DNA of 64,000 bases from Pseudazoarcus pumilus (GTDB lineage Bacteria > Pseudomonadota > Gammaproteobacteria > Burkholderiales > Rhodocyclaceae), in assembly GCF_002872475.1 (NCBI RefSeq), contig NZ_CP025682.1:2480001-2544000 (forward strand). Direction: 5' to 3'. The notes below the pieces were generated by a model. That model did not search any database. It worked only from the letters and a program-made list of their open reading frames with translations, and was not told where the DNA came from. The position numbers and the translations under genes were made by a program. Of the stretch, positions 32,824 to 42,753 are shown one piece after another; within the stretch, counting starts at the first letter, position 1, and each line of letters opens with the position of its first letter.

Positions 32824-34562
32824 ATCTGCTCCTGTGGCGGGCGTCGTCCGGCCAGGTGCAAGGGCACCAGCGGCGCATCCGGCGCGACGCCAAGGGCACG
32901 CAGCGCTCCCTCGGTGACGCGCGCGAACACCGGCGCGGCGACGGCGCCGCCGAAGTGCGCGCCGGCCTTGGGCTCGTCGATCATCACGGCGACCACGATG
33001 CGCGGGTCGGACGCCGGCGCGAAGCCGACGAAGGACGAGACGTATTTGTCGGTATAGCGTCCGCCCTCCAGCTTGTGGGCGGTTCCGGTCTTGCCGGCGA
33101 CGCGGTAGCCGGTGACGCGCGCGCGCTGTCCGGTACCGCCGGGGCCGGCCGCGTTCTCGAGGATGGTGCGCATCGCGCGCGCCGTCTGCGCCGAGAAGAT
33201 CTGACCCACCGGCTTTGGCGGGCGCTCCTGGCGTACCAGCGAGATCGGCAGCAGTTCGCCGTCGCGCGCGAAGGCGAGGTAGGCGCGCGCCATGTGCATC
33301 AGCGTGCTCGAGATCCCGTGGCCATAGGCCATGGTCGCCTGCTCGATCGGCTTCCAGCTGTCGGCCGCACGCAACAGGCCGCCGGCAGTGCCGGGAAACT
33401 TGACTTGCAAGGGCCGCCCGAAGCCGAGGCGATCGAACAGCGTCCACATCTCGCGCGGCTGGAACTGCATGGCGATCTTCACGGTGCCCACGTTGGACGA
33501 CTTCTGGATCACTTCCGCGACGCTCAGCATGCCGTGGCGACGCACGTCGGAAATCGTCGCGCGGCCGATGCTCATTCGGCCTGGATCGGTCTCGACGATG
33601 GTCTCGGGCGTGACACGCCCGGCCTCGATGGCAAGCGCGCCGATGAACGGCTTCATCGTCGAACCCGGTTCGTACAGATCGGTCAGCGCGCGGTTGCGCA
33701 GCTGCGCACCGGACAGGCCGGCACGGTTGTTGGGATTGTAGGTCGGCGCATTGACCAGGGCGAGCACCTCGCCACTGCGCACATCGAGCACCACCACCGA
33801 GCCAGCGGCGGCCGCGTTGTCGCGGATCGCCTGGCGCAGCGCGGAATAGGCGACGAACTGGATCTGGTTGTCCACCGACAGCGTCACGTCCTGCCCGTCG
33901 CGCGGCGCGCGCAGCAATTCGACGTCCTCGATGATCTGGCCGCGATTGTCGCGGATCACGCGACGCGCGCCGGCCTCGCCGCGCAGCACCTCGTCGTAGG
34001 CCAGTTCGATGCCGTCGATGCCGCGCTCGTCGATGTCGGTGAAGCCAAGCAGATGCGCGGACATCTCACCGCCCGGATAGAAACGGCGGTAGGCCGGATC
34101 CTGATGAACGCCGGGCAGGCCGAGTTCGGCAATGCGCCGCGCCACTTCCGGCGAGACCTGACGTTGCAGATAGACCCGGTCGCGCTCACTGGCGAGTTGG
34201 CGGTTGAGCGCCTCCACGTCCATTTTCAGCAGCGCCGCGAGGCGACGCGCGTCGGCCGGCAGCAGACGCGCCTCGCGCGGACTCGCCCAGATCGCGCGCA
34301 CCGGAGAACTGACCGCGAGCACGTCGCCGTGACGGTCGGTGATGCGTCCGCGCGTGGCGGGCACCGGAACCACGCGTGCGTATCGCTGTTCGCCCTGGGC
34401 CTTGAGCATGTCGTGGTTGACGCCTTGCAGCCAGGCGGCGCGGGCGACCAGCACCAGCGAGCCGAGCAGCATCAGGCCCAGCACCGTGCGCGCGCGCCAG
34501 CCCTGCAGGCCGCGCTCGAGCAGCGGATTGTGATTGAAGGTGACCGAATGGCGACTCGTCAT
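32820..34562 (-). CDS. ftsI: Septal peptidoglycan transpeptidase (PBP3)
   Basis: FtsI cross-links septal peptidoglycan. The 580-aa class B PBP has a short cytoplasmic tail, one membrane helix (residues about 27-45) and a dimerisation domain. The transpeptidase domain has the SxxK nucleophile at S301 (EPGSTMKP), SSN in QKSSNVGTVK, and KTG in AGKTGTAHK near residue 488. It overlaps ftsL and murE by 4 bp each. The start at 34562 gives [12 protein letters not shown]. Confidence 0.98.
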   Translation of the reverse strand: MTSRHSVTFNHNPLLERGLQGWRARTVLGLMLLGSLVLVARAAWLQGVNHDMLKAQGEQRYARVVPVPATRGRITDRHGDVLAVSSPVRAIWASPREARLLPADARRLAALLKMDVEALNRQLASERDRVYLQRQVSPEVARRIAELGLPGVHQDPAYRRFYPGGEMSAHLLGFTDIDERGIDGIELAYDEVLRGEAGARRVIRDNRGQIIEDVELLRAPRDGQDVTLSVDNQIQFVAYSALRQAIRDNAAAAGSVVVLDVRSGEVLALVNAPTYNPNNRAGLSGAQLRNRALTDLYEPGSTMKPFIGALAIEAGRVTPETIVETDPGRMSIGRATISDVRRHGMLSVAEVIQKSSNVGTVKIAMQFQPREMWTLFDRLGFGRPLQVKFPGTAGGLLRAADSWKPIEQATMAYGHGISSTLMHMARAYLAFARDGELLPISLVRQERPPKPVGQIFSAQTARAMRTILENAAGPGGTGQRARVTGYRVAGKTGTAHKLEGGRYTDKYVSSFVGFAPASDPRIVVAVMIDEPKAGAHFGGAVAAPVFARVTEGALRALGVAPDAPLVPLHLAGRRPPQEQM

Positions 34563-34825
34563 GACTCCTCTCCTGCGACGAGGATGCGGCCCGGCTCGGG
34601 CTCGGCCAGACCGAGGCGCTCGCGCGCGACCGCCTCGATGCGCACCGGCGAGGCCCAGGTACTCTGTTCGAGCTGGAGCTGCCCCCATTCGACCTCGAGC
34701 TGGTGTGCACGTGCCTGCTCGCGCTCATACTCCGCGTGAAGCTTGCGCGACTGATGCTGGGCCGCCACCACGCCCAGCGCGCTGACGACCACCGCAACGA
34801 CCAGCATGCTTGCGAGTCGTGTCAT
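34559..34825 (-). CDS. ftsL: Cell division protein FtsL
   Basis: FtsL is a small bitopic protein that forms a coiled coil with FtsB and binds FtsQ. The product is 88 aa with one membrane helix (residues 2-21) and a heptad-rich periplasmic stretch ([20 protein letters not shown]). It has the position and size of FtsL between rsmH and ftsI, with 4-bp overlaps on both sides. Confidence 0.92.
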   Translation of the reverse strand: MTRLASMLVVAVVVSALGVVAAQHQSRKLHAEYEREQARAHQLEVEWGQLQLEQSTWASPVRIEAVARERLGLAEPEPGRILVAGEES

Positions 34826-35760
34826 GCCGCCACTCCGGTACGTTCGGCCACGCGCAGCACGGCGCTGCGCGCGCGCGGGTTGGCGGCGACCTCGGCGGCA
34901 CCCGGACGGCGTGCCTTGCCGAGCAAACGCAGGCGTGGCTGCGGCAACTGGTCGGCGCGCAAGGGCATGCGCGCAGGCGCGTCGTCCGGTCGCGACTGGT
35001 CACGCATGAAGCGCTTCACGATGCGATCCTCGAGACTGTGGAAACTGATCACGACCAACCGCCCGCCGGGTGCGAGCATGCGCATCGCGGCGGGCAGGGC
35101 CTCGCTCAGTTCCTCGAGCTCCTGATTGATGAAAATCCGTAGAGCCTGAAAGCTCCGCGTCGCCGGATGCTGCCCCGGCTCGCGCGTACGGACCGCCTTT
35201 TCCACGATCGCGGCAAGTTGTCCAGTGGTCTCGACAGCCCCCCCTGACCGAGCAGCTGCAATCGCCTTTGCAATCGCATGAGCAAACCGTTCTTCCCCAT
35301 AATCCCTGAGCACCTCCCTGATGTCGGCGACGCTGGCATGCGCCAGCCATTGCGCCACCGTTTCCCCGCGGCTCGTATCCATGCGCATGTCCAGCGGCGC
35401 ATCGAAACGAAAGCTCATGCCGCGCTCGGCTTCATCGAGCTGGGGTGAGGACACCCCGAGATCGAGCAGCACGCCATCGACGCGGCTCACGTCCAGCGCA
35501 TCGAGTTCCTCGGCCAGCGCCGAGAACGGCGCATGTACCAGCGTCAGACGCGCATCGTCGATCGCGCGTCCGGCCTCGATCGCCGACGGATCGCGATCGA
35601 AGGCCACCAGCCGGCCCGCCGCGCCCAGCCGCGCGAGAATCGCCCGGCTGTGTCCGCCCCGCCCGAAGGTGGCATCGACGTAGATGCCGTCCGGCCGGAT
35701 CGCCAGCGCGTCGACCGCTTCTTCGAGCAGGACCGTGATGTGCGTGCCGGCATGTTTCAT
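34822..35760 (-). CDS. rsmH: 16S rRNA (cytosine-1402-N4)-methyltransferase
   Basis: RsmH (MraW) methylates C1402 in the ribosomal decoding centre. The product is 312 aa. Motifs are [13 protein letters not shown], the SAM site [27 protein letters not shown], and the late [19 protein letters not shown] 35760 overlaps the mraZ stop (ATGA). Confidence 0.97.
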   Translation of the reverse strand: MKHAGTHITVLLEEAVDALAIRPDGIYVDATFGRGGHSRAILARLGAAGRLVAFDRDPSAIEAGRAIDDARLTLVHAPFSALAEELDALDVSRVDGVLLDLGVSSPQLDEAERGMSFRFDAPLDMRMDTSRGETVAQWLAHASVADIREVLRDYGEERFAHAIAKAIAAARSGGAVETTGQLAAIVEKAVRTREPGQHPATRSFQALRIFINQELEELSEALPAAMRMLAPGGRLVVISFHSLEDRIVKRFMRDQSRPDDAPARMPLRADQLPQPRLRLLGKARRPGAAEVAANPRARSAVLRVAERTGVAA

Positions 35761-36200
35761 AGCGCCAGACTCTCGAAGCCCGGCGGCAGCGCATCGCCAT
35801 CGAGCGACTGCATGGCTTCCTGCTGCGCGAGCCAGCCCGCCTCCGACCACAACTCGAAATGCGAACCCTGGCCGACCAGCCATACCTGCTTGTCCAGCCC
35901 CGCCCACTGACGCAGCGACGGCGCAATCAACACGCGCCCGGCTCCGTCGAGCGTTTCCGCCTGCGCAAAGCCGACCAGCAATCGTTTGAGCGTCGCGGTG
36001 CGCGGGTCCAGCCCGGGCATCGCCGCGATCTGGCGACTGATCGGCTCCCAGGCCTCCTGCGGATAAACGAGAAGACAGCGATGCGGATGCGCGGTGATGA
36101 CCAGCGGCGCGCCGTCCGGCACGAGGGCGTCGCGATGACGCGCCGGGATCGCCATGCGTCCCTTTGCATCGACACTGAGCGCGGCCGCACCCTGGAACAT
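35757..36200 (-). CDS. mraZ: Transcriptional regulator MraZ
   Basis: MraZ is an AbrB/SpoVT-fold DNA-binding protein that represses the dcw promoter by binding repeated GTGG boxes. The product is 147 aa with two MraZ repeats: [16 protein letters not shown] near residues 9-24 and [20 protein letters not shown] in the second half. GGGGGAG precedes ATG 36200. It is the first gene of the cluster and sits directly behind its own predicted operator (36240-36273). Confidence 0.97.
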   Translation of the reverse strand: MFQGAAALSVDAKGRMAIPARHRDALVPDGAPLVITAHPHRCLLVYPQEAWEPISRQIAAMPGLDPRTATLKRLLVGFAQAETLDGAGRVLIAPSLRQWAGLDKQVWLVGQGSHFELWSEAGWLAQQEAMQSLDGDALPPGFESLAL

Positions 36201-36239
36201 CGCTCCCCCTGATTTGCGCGAAGATTCCGGCTCAGACGC

Positions 36240-36273
36240 CCACCGAAACCCACTTTTCTCCACTTACCCCCAC
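36240..36273 (-). promoter_or_regulatory. MraZ operator: four GTGG boxes with exact 10-bp period
   Basis: On the minus strand GTGG occurs at 36273, 36263, 36253 and 36243 (first base), each separated by six bases. This is the known MraZ recognition pattern of direct repeats one helical turn apart. The array begins at the -10 box and runs to 40 bp before mraZ, so bound MraZ would block initiation. Confidence 0.85.
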
Positions 36274-36300
36274 TCTAGAGTAAAGAAATTCCACGGTCAA
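36272..36300 (-). promoter_or_regulatory. Promoter of the dcw cluster
   Basis: On the minus strand TTGACC (36300-36295), a 17-bp spacer and TAGAGT (36277-36272) make a good sigma-70 promoter. It sits directly upstream of, and touches, the first MraZ box. The 200 bp between this promoter and the rnpB terminator hold no gene that I can support. Confidence 0.7.
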
Positions 36301-36502
36301 GCCGGCATGCACACGCTTTTCCGTTGCGCCACAAGGACTTATGAAACCCCTCGAAACACCCGGAAATGCTGGTAAATCAAGCCCCAAGACCTGCGATGGC
36401 GAGCACGCCAGGCGCACCGCAGCCTGCTGCAGACATCACAAGATGTGGGGAAAACGAGACGATGGCGACGGAACGCCGCGCGACGCCCGGAACGGACGCC
36501 GC

Positions 36503-36535
36503 GCGTGAAAAACGGCCGCGCAACGCGCGGCCGTT
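36503..36535 (-). terminator. Intrinsic terminator of rnpB
   Basis: A perfect 11-bp stem (36511-36521 with 36525-36535, loop of three) is followed on the minus strand by TTTTTCAC. It lies 10 bp past the predicted 3' end of RNase P RNA. Confidence 0.85.
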
Positions 36536-36544
36536 CGAAAGGGG

Positions 36545-37141
36545 TGGGGAAGTCCGCCGATAAGCCGGGTTCTGTCGAGGCGTGCCGACCATAGCCGGCA
36601 CGCCCGGGCAATCATTCCTCTGCGAGCCGCGTTGCCGCGACCCTGAAGCAGCCTACCCGGGAGCAGCGCGAGCCACGCCATCGCTCCCCTATTTGGCCTT
36701 GCCCCGGATGGGGTTTGCCGTGCCGGTCCTGTTGCCAGTCCCGCGGTGGTCTCTTACACGACGGAGCTTTCGCCCCGCCCGAGATCTCGCTCACGCTCCC
36801 GACCGGCTTGCGCCGGCCGGTCGCACTCGCGCGATCTCGCACCGTTTCACCCTTACCTGTGCCGTCAGGCGCAGCTTGCGCCGCGCCTGCCGCGGTCACT
36901 CCGGGCAAGCCCGGAGTGACCGCGGCTGATACATCGGACTTTCGCCCGATCGCACCACCCTCTTCGAGAGGGGGACTTTGCCGCCTTGCGGCGGCGAAGC
37001 CCGGACGGCCATCGGCGGTCTGCTCTCTGTTGCACTTTCCGTCGCCTCACGGCGCCCGGCCGTTAGCCGGCATCCTGCTCTGCGGGGCCCGGACTTTCCT
37101 CCACGCACCGCGAGGTGCGCAGCGACTGCCTGGCGAACTTC
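36545..37141 (-). ncRNA. rnpB: RNase P RNA, class A, with expanded P9 and P12 regions
   Basis: RNase P RNA is the catalytic RNA that matures tRNA 5' ends. On the minus strand the 5' end GAAGTTCGCCAGGCAGTCGC pairs with the 3' GGCGGACTTC to form P1. Between them are the universal blocks GGAGGAAAGTCCGGGC, CAACAGAGAGCAGACCGCCG, GGTAAGGGTGAAACGG, GGCAAGGCCAAATAGG, CCCGGGTAGGCTGCTT and ACAGAACCCGGCTTATCGG. The length is about 597 nt against 377 in E. coli. The excess is in two places: about 149 nt between GATGGCC and GGTAAGG, where E. coli has 16, and about 80 nt in the P12 region. P3 is shorter than in E. coli. Promoter and terminator are both visible. Precise ends are inferred. Confidence 0.96.
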
Positions 37142-37149
37142 CCGGGCGG

Positions 37150-37155
37150 ATTATA
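37150..37155 (-). promoter_or_regulatory. -10 box of rnpB
   Basis: A perfect TATAAT on the minus strand ends 8 bases before the first base of RNase P RNA, the correct spacing for a start at 37141-37143. No strong -35 is seen. Confidence 0.7.
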
Positions 37156-37167
37156 CGCTGCGACGAC

Positions 37168-37602
37168 TCAGGCGGCCGGTTCGAAGACGGGTTCGCCGTC
37201 GCGTAGCCGGAAAGTGCCGACGGCCGGGCCGGGGGCGCCACCGCCGGGGTTGTTCCAGTCCTGCACCAGACAGCGTTCGGTGCTGGCCAGATACCAGCGC
37301 TCGCCCTGATGCAGGGCCCACAGCAGACTGCCCGCCTCGAAGACCTCGATCGGGGTGTACGCGGTGGTATCCGGGTGAATGGCCACCTTGCGCTGGCAGT
37401 GCGGCAGGCGCGTGACGACGATGGCCTGTTCGACCTCGTCGGCCCAGAAATACGGTTGCTCGCGCATCAGCACCACCGCATGCTGGCTGCTGTCGACGGT
37501 GAACGAGGTCGCGCTGTTCTCGCACGCGGCCAGCAGCGGCGCCAGCAGGGCCACCGCCAGCAAGGCGCCGCGGCGCCTCAGGACGGCGACTGCAGCCGCC
37601 AC
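37168..37602 (-). CDS. Small predicted lipoprotein, unknown function
   Basis: The product, counted from the GTG at 37602, is 144 aa. It has a basic N-region, a hydrophobic stretch [15 protein letters not shown] with lipobox LAAC, and a compact mature domain with [21 protein letters not shown] and two Cys ([13 protein letters not shown]). It would be a membrane-anchored periplasmic protein. The start overlaps the pyrC end by 25 bp; TTG 37563 is an alternative that would shorten the signal peptide. I do not recognise a named family. Being coupled to pyrC suggests co-expression only. Confidence 0.65.
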   Translation of the reverse strand: MAAAVAVLRRRGALLAVALLAPLLAACENSATSFTVDSSQHAVVLMREQPYFWADEVEQAIVVTRLPHCQRKVAIHPDTTAYTPIEVFEAGSLLWALHQGERWYLASTERCLVQDWNNPGGGAPGPAVGTFRLRDGEPVFEPAA

Positions 37603-38621
37603 GCCACCGACTCGCCGGCGCGCAACGGCACGACGACCTGTCCGCCCACCCACGGATATGCCTCGGGTACGGTCCATGATTCCCTCACCAGCGTGATGTG
37701 CTCGCGATTGGGCGCGAGTCCGTAAAACGCGGGCCCGTTGCGGCTCGCGAAGGCCTCGAGGTGCTCGAGCGCGTCCGCCTGCTCGAACACCTCGGCATAC
37801 AACTCGATGCCGGCATGCGCCACGTAGCAACCGGCGCAGCCGCAGGCCGACTCCTTGTCGCCGCGGGCATGCGGCGCCGAATCGGTGCCGAGGAAGAAGC
37901 GCGCATCCCCCGAGGTCGCCGCTTCGACGAGCGCATGACGGTGCTGCTCGCGCTTGAGCACGGGCAGGCAGTAATGATGCGGCCGGATGCCGCCGGCGAA
38001 GATCGCGTTGCGGTTCATCAGCAGATGGTGGGGCGTGATCGTCGCCGCCAGGTTCGCGTCGCGCGAGCGCACGAAGTCGACTGCCGAGGAGGTCGTGATG
38101 TGCTCGAACACGATGCGCAGCCCGGGAAAGCGGCGCGTGAGCGGCTCGAGCACGCGCTCGATGAACACATGCTCGCGGTCGAACACGTCGATGTCGGCAT
38201 CGGTCACTTCACCGTGCACACACAGCAAGAGACCGCGCGCCTGCATGCGCTCGAGCACCGCGTAGGTGTTGGCGATGTCGGTCACGCCCGAGTCCGAGTT
38301 GGTCGTCGCTCCGGCCGGATACAGCTTGAGCGCCACGATCGCGCCCGAATCGGCGGCGCGATCGATCTCCTCCGGCGCCATGTTGTCGGTCAGATACAGC
38401 GTCATCAGCGGCTCGAACGAAACACCGTCGGGCACTGCGGCGAGGATGCGCTCGCGATAGGCCAGCGCCTGTGCCGTGGTGGTCACCGGCGGGCGCAGGT
38501 TGGGCATGATGATGGCGCGTCCGAAGCGCTCCGCGGTGTGCGGCACGACGGCCGCCAGCGCCTCGCCGTCGCGCACGTGCAGATGCCAGTCGTCGGGCCG
38601 CAGCAGGGTGATGGACTGCAT
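37578..38621 (-). CDS. pyrC: Dihydroorotase (class II)
   Basis: PyrC closes carbamoyl-aspartate to dihydroorotate in pyrimidine synthesis. The 347-aa product shows [12 protein letters not shown] (metal His pair), the carbamylated Lys in [18 protein letters not shown] and EHITT with metal His residues, and the catalytic Asp in LGTDSAPH. The ATG at 38621 gives the usual [15 protein letters not shown] start with AGGAG 11 bp upstream. An ATG 9 bp earlier (38630) is too close to that site. Confidence 0.95.
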   Translation of the reverse strand: MQSITLLRPDDWHLHVRDGEALAAVVPHTAERFGRAIIMPNLRPPVTTTAQALAYRERILAAVPDGVSFEPLMTLYLTDNMAPEEIDRAADSGAIVALKLYPAGATTNSDSGVTDIANTYAVLERMQARGLLLCVHGEVTDADIDVFDREHVFIERVLEPLTRRFPGLRIVFEHITTSSAVDFVRSRDANLAATITPHHLLMNRNAIFAGGIRPHHYCLPVLKREQHRHALVEAATSGDARFFLGTDSAPHARGDKESACGCAGCYVAHAGIELYAEVFEQADALEHLEAFASRNGPAFYGLAPNREHITLVRESWTVPEAYPWVGGQVVVPLRAGESVAWRLQSPS

Positions 38622-38647
38622 TTCTCGCATTGCTCCTGTTGATGACG

Positions 38648-39514
38648 TCATTCTAGTCCCTGTTTCATTTCGAGCGCGCGCGCGTAGAGCGCATTGCGCG
38701 ATGCTCCGGTGATCTCGGCGGCGAGCCGGGCCGCACCCTTGAGCGGCAGTTCCGCGAGCAGCAGGGCGAGCACGCGCTCGGCCTCCGGCTCCAGCCCTTC
38801 GCTCGGCGGGCAGCCGGACACGACCAGCACGAACTCGCCACGCCGGCGGTTCGCGTCCTGCGCCAGCCACGCCGGGGCATCGGCCAGCGGCATGCGCACG
38901 ATCTGCTCGTGCAGCTTGGTCAGCTCGCGCGCCAGAACCACTTCGCGCTCTTCGCCGAACACCGCCACGAGATCGTCCACGCACTCGACGATGCGATGCG
39001 GCGACTCATACAACACCAGCGCCACCGGGCTGGCGACGAGTGCCGCGAGCGTGGCGCGCCGGGCGGCGGACTTGGGCGGCAGGAACCCGGCGAAGCGAAA
39101 GCCCGTCTCGCCCAGCCCGGAGGCCGACAGTGCGGCGATCGCCGCGCACGCGCCGGGCACCGGCACGACCGGATGGCCCGCAGCATGCACGCGGGCCACG
39201 GCACGTGCGCCGGGATCGGACACGCCCGGCGTGCCGGCGTCGCTGACCAGCGCAACGTGCCGGCCCTCGGCGAGCAGCGCGATCACGCGGCTGGCCGCGC
39301 TCTGCTCGTTGTGCTCGTGTAGCGCGAACAGCGGCGTGCGAATGCCGTGCGCCTCGAGCAGACGCTGGCTGTGGCGCGTGTCCTCGGCGGCAATCGCGTC
39401 GACCTCGCGCAGCACGCCCAGGGCTCGCGCGCCGATGTCGGCGAGGTGGCCGATCGGCGTGGCCACCACATACAATGACGGCGTACTGGACAGAAAGCTC
39501 GCGACATCGCGCAT
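38648..39514 (-). CDS. rsmI: 16S rRNA (cytidine-1402-2'-O)-methyltransferase
   Basis: RsmI methylates the 2'-OH of C1402, the same base that RsmH (also in this window) modifies on N4. The 288-aa product has [39 protein letters not shown] and [14 protein letters not shown], the tetrapyrrole-methylase fold signatures. Its ATG (39514-39512) overlaps the ATG of the divergent yraN on the other strand. Confidence 0.95.
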   Translation of the reverse strand: MRDVASFLSSTPSLYVVATPIGHLADIGARALGVLREVDAIAAEDTRHSQRLLEAHGIRTPLFALHEHNEQSAASRVIALLAEGRHVALVSDAGTPGVSDPGARAVARVHAAGHPVVPVPGACAAIAALSASGLGETGFRFAGFLPPKSAARRATLAALVASPVALVLYESPHRIVECVDDLVAVFGEEREVVLARELTKLHEQIVRMPLADAPAWLAQDANRRRGEFVLVVSGCPPSEGLEPEAERVLALLLAELPLKGAARLAAEITGASRNALYARALEMKQGLE

Positions 39515-39932
39515 GAAAAAGGATCCGGCACCTGAAGGGGCGCCCATTGTCGGGCGCGGCGGCACCGCGGCGCAAGCGCGGGGGCTGGCCGCGGAGGCGC
39601 TGGCCGAATCGCATCTGGCCGCGCATGGGCTGCGCACCCTGGCGCGACGCGTGCGCTGCCGTCGTGGCGAGATCGACCTGGTGTGCCGCGACGGCGCGAC
39701 CCTGGTCTTCGTCGAGGTGCGTCTGCGCGCGCCGGGCCGCTTCGGTTCGGCCGCCGACAGCATCACCGCAGCCAAGCGTGCGCGCGTCATCCATGCCGCA
39801 CGCTGGTGGCTCGCCGGCGCGGGCCGCGCCCACGCGCACCGACCCATGCGCTTCGATGTGGTGATGCTCGGGTCGCTGGATGCGCACGCGGTTGAATGGA
39901 TTCGCGCGGCTTTCGACGCCGACGCAAGGTAA
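39513..39932 (+). CDS. yraN: YraN/UPF0102 family nuclease-like protein
   Basis: This 139-aa protein belongs to UPF0102. It has an endonuclease-like fold with the motif GEIDLVCRDGATLVFVEVR (catalytic-looking E, D and E-x-R). The biological role is unproven. The start at 39513 overlaps the rsmI start codon on the other strand. The downstream SIS and BON genes keep the E. coli order rsmI / yraN-diaA-dolP. Confidence 0.88.
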   Translation: MKKDPAPEGAPIVGRGGTAAQARGLAAEALAESHLAAHGLRTLARRVRCRRGEIDLVCRDGATLVFVEVRLRAPGRFGSAADSITAAKRARVIHAARWWLAGAGRAHAHRPMRFDVVMLGSLDAHAVEWIRAAFDADAR

Positions 39933-40007
39933 CTTCGTGTAAGAGGCCGATGCCCGCGTGCACGGGCTTGGCATACTCGTCGCATCATGAGGGGCGCACT
40001 GCCCCCA

Positions 40008-41296
<1,289 letters not shown>

Positions 41297-41320
41297 GCGG
41301 CCCGCCGGCTGCCCGCCGCG

Positions 41321-42664
41321 TCACTCGAGCGCGGCGAGCAGGCGCTCGTGCACACCGCCAAAGCCGCCGTTGCTCATCACCAGTACATGGTCGCCCGCGC
41401 GCGCCTCGCGCGCGATGGCGGCGACCAGTGCATCCAGGTCCTCGAACACCCCGGCCAGCCGGCCAGCGAGCGGCGCCAGCGCCTCGCCCGCGTCCCAGCC
41501 CAGGGCATTGGCGTAGCAGAACACCGCATCGGCCTGCGCCAGCGCCTCGGGCAGGCGCGCCTTCATGACCCCCAGCTTCATCGTGTTCGAGCGCGGTTCG
41601 AGCACCGCGAGGATGCGTCCCGAGGTCGCGCTGCGCCGCAAGCCCCCGATGGTCAGCGCGATCGCGGTCGGATGATGGGCGAAATCGTCGTAGACGGTCA
41701 CTCCGCGGGCCACGCCGCGCACCTCCATGCGTCGGCGCACTCCGCCAAAGCGGTCAAGCGCCTCGATCGCGACGGCCGGCGTGACGCCCACATGGCGCGC
41801 GGCGGCAACCGCGGCGAGCGCATTGAGCCGGTTGTGGCTGCCCGGCAACGACATGCGCGCGCGCCCCAGTGCCTCGCCGTCGAGACAGAAGCGCGCGGCA
41901 TCCGCCCCGTCGGCCTCGACCGTCCACGCGCCCCCGTCTCCGAAGCGCTCGACCTGCGACCAGCATCCACGCCCGAGCACGCGTTCGAGACTGGCCTCGG
42001 CGGCATTGACGAGGATGCGCCCCGAGCACGGCACGGTGCGCACCAGATGATGGAACTGCGTTTCGATCGCCCCCAGATCGGCGAAGATGTCGGCGTGATC
42101 GAACTCCAGATTGTTCAGGATCGCCGTGCGCGGCCGGTAGTGCACGAACTTCGAACGCTTGTCGCAGAAGGCCGTGTCGTATTCATCGGCCTCGATCACG
42201 AAGAACGGCGTCTCGCCCAGCCGCGCCGACACGCCGAAGTTGTCCGGCACACCACCGATCAGAAAGCCCGGCGCGAGCCCGGCGTGCTCGAGCATCCACG
42301 CGAGCATCGAACTGGTCGTGGTCTTGCCGTGCGTGCCGGCCACCGCCAGCACCCAGCGTCCGGCGAGCACGTGCTCGGCCAGCCACTGCGGGCCGGACAC
42401 GTAGGGCAGGCCGCGATCGAGGATTTCCTCGAGCAGCGCGTTGCCGCGCGAGACCGCGTTGCCGATGACGAAGACGTCCGCGCCGCAATCCGCCTGCGCC
42501 GCATCCCAGCCCTCGATCAGGCCGATGCCCTGTGCCTCGAGCTGGGTGCTCATCGGTGGATAGACGTTGGCATCGCAGCCGGTCACGGTGTGGCCGGCCT
42601 CGCGCGCGAGCAAGGCCACGCCGCCCATGAAGGTGCCGCAGATGCCGAGAATGTGGATGTGCAT
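41321..42664 (-). CDS. mpl: UDP-N-acetylmuramate:L-alanyl-gamma-D-glutamyl-meso-diaminopimelate ligase
   Basis: Mpl reattaches recovered tripeptide to UDP-MurNAc in cell wall recycling. The 447-aa Mur-ligase-like product starts MHIHILGICGTFMGG (GGAGAA ribosome site 5 bp upstream). It has the P-loop [32 protein letters not shown] (typical of Mpl) and VYDDFAHHPTAI. It stands apart from the dcw cluster, convergent with dolP and divergent from the next gene. Confidence 0.95.
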   Translation of the reverse strand: MHIHILGICGTFMGGVALLAREAGHTVTGCDANVYPPMSTQLEAQGIGLIEGWDAAQADCGADVFVIGNAVSRGNALLEEILDRGLPYVSGPQWLAEHVLAGRWVLAVAGTHGKTTTSSMLAWMLEHAGLAPGFLIGGVPDNFGVSARLGETPFFVIEADEYDTAFCDKRSKFVHYRPRTAILNNLEFDHADIFADLGAIETQFHHLVRTVPCSGRILVNAAEASLERVLGRGCWSQVERFGDGGAWTVEADGADAARFCLDGEALGRARMSLPGSHNRLNALAAVAAARHVGVTPAVAIEALDRFGGVRRRMEVRGVARGVTVYDDFAHHPTAIALTIGGLRRSATSGRILAVLEPRSNTMKLGVMKARLPEALAQADAVFCYANALGWDAGEALAPLAGRLAGVFEDLDALVAAIAREARAGDHVLVMSNGGFGGVHERLLAALE

Positions 42665-42704
42665 GCGTTCTCCGGGAGCGCCGGCAGGCAACGCCCGGCC
42701 CGTG

Positions 42705-42710
42705 TAGAAT
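42705..42710 (+). promoter_or_regulatory. -10 box upstream of 42754 gene
   Basis: TAGAAT (five of six consensus bases) lies 43 bp before the start codon, in the 89-bp gap divergent from mpl. No convincing -35 is seen. Confidence 0.35.
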
Positions 42711-42753
42711 CGGCGCATTCTACCCGACGCACCCGGTCCCCCGCGCCCGCATC

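Noticed and set aside
36612-37050. Several short open frames on both strands between mraZ and the lipoprotein gene
   Set aside because: They fall inside the RNase P RNA gene and have no protein character.
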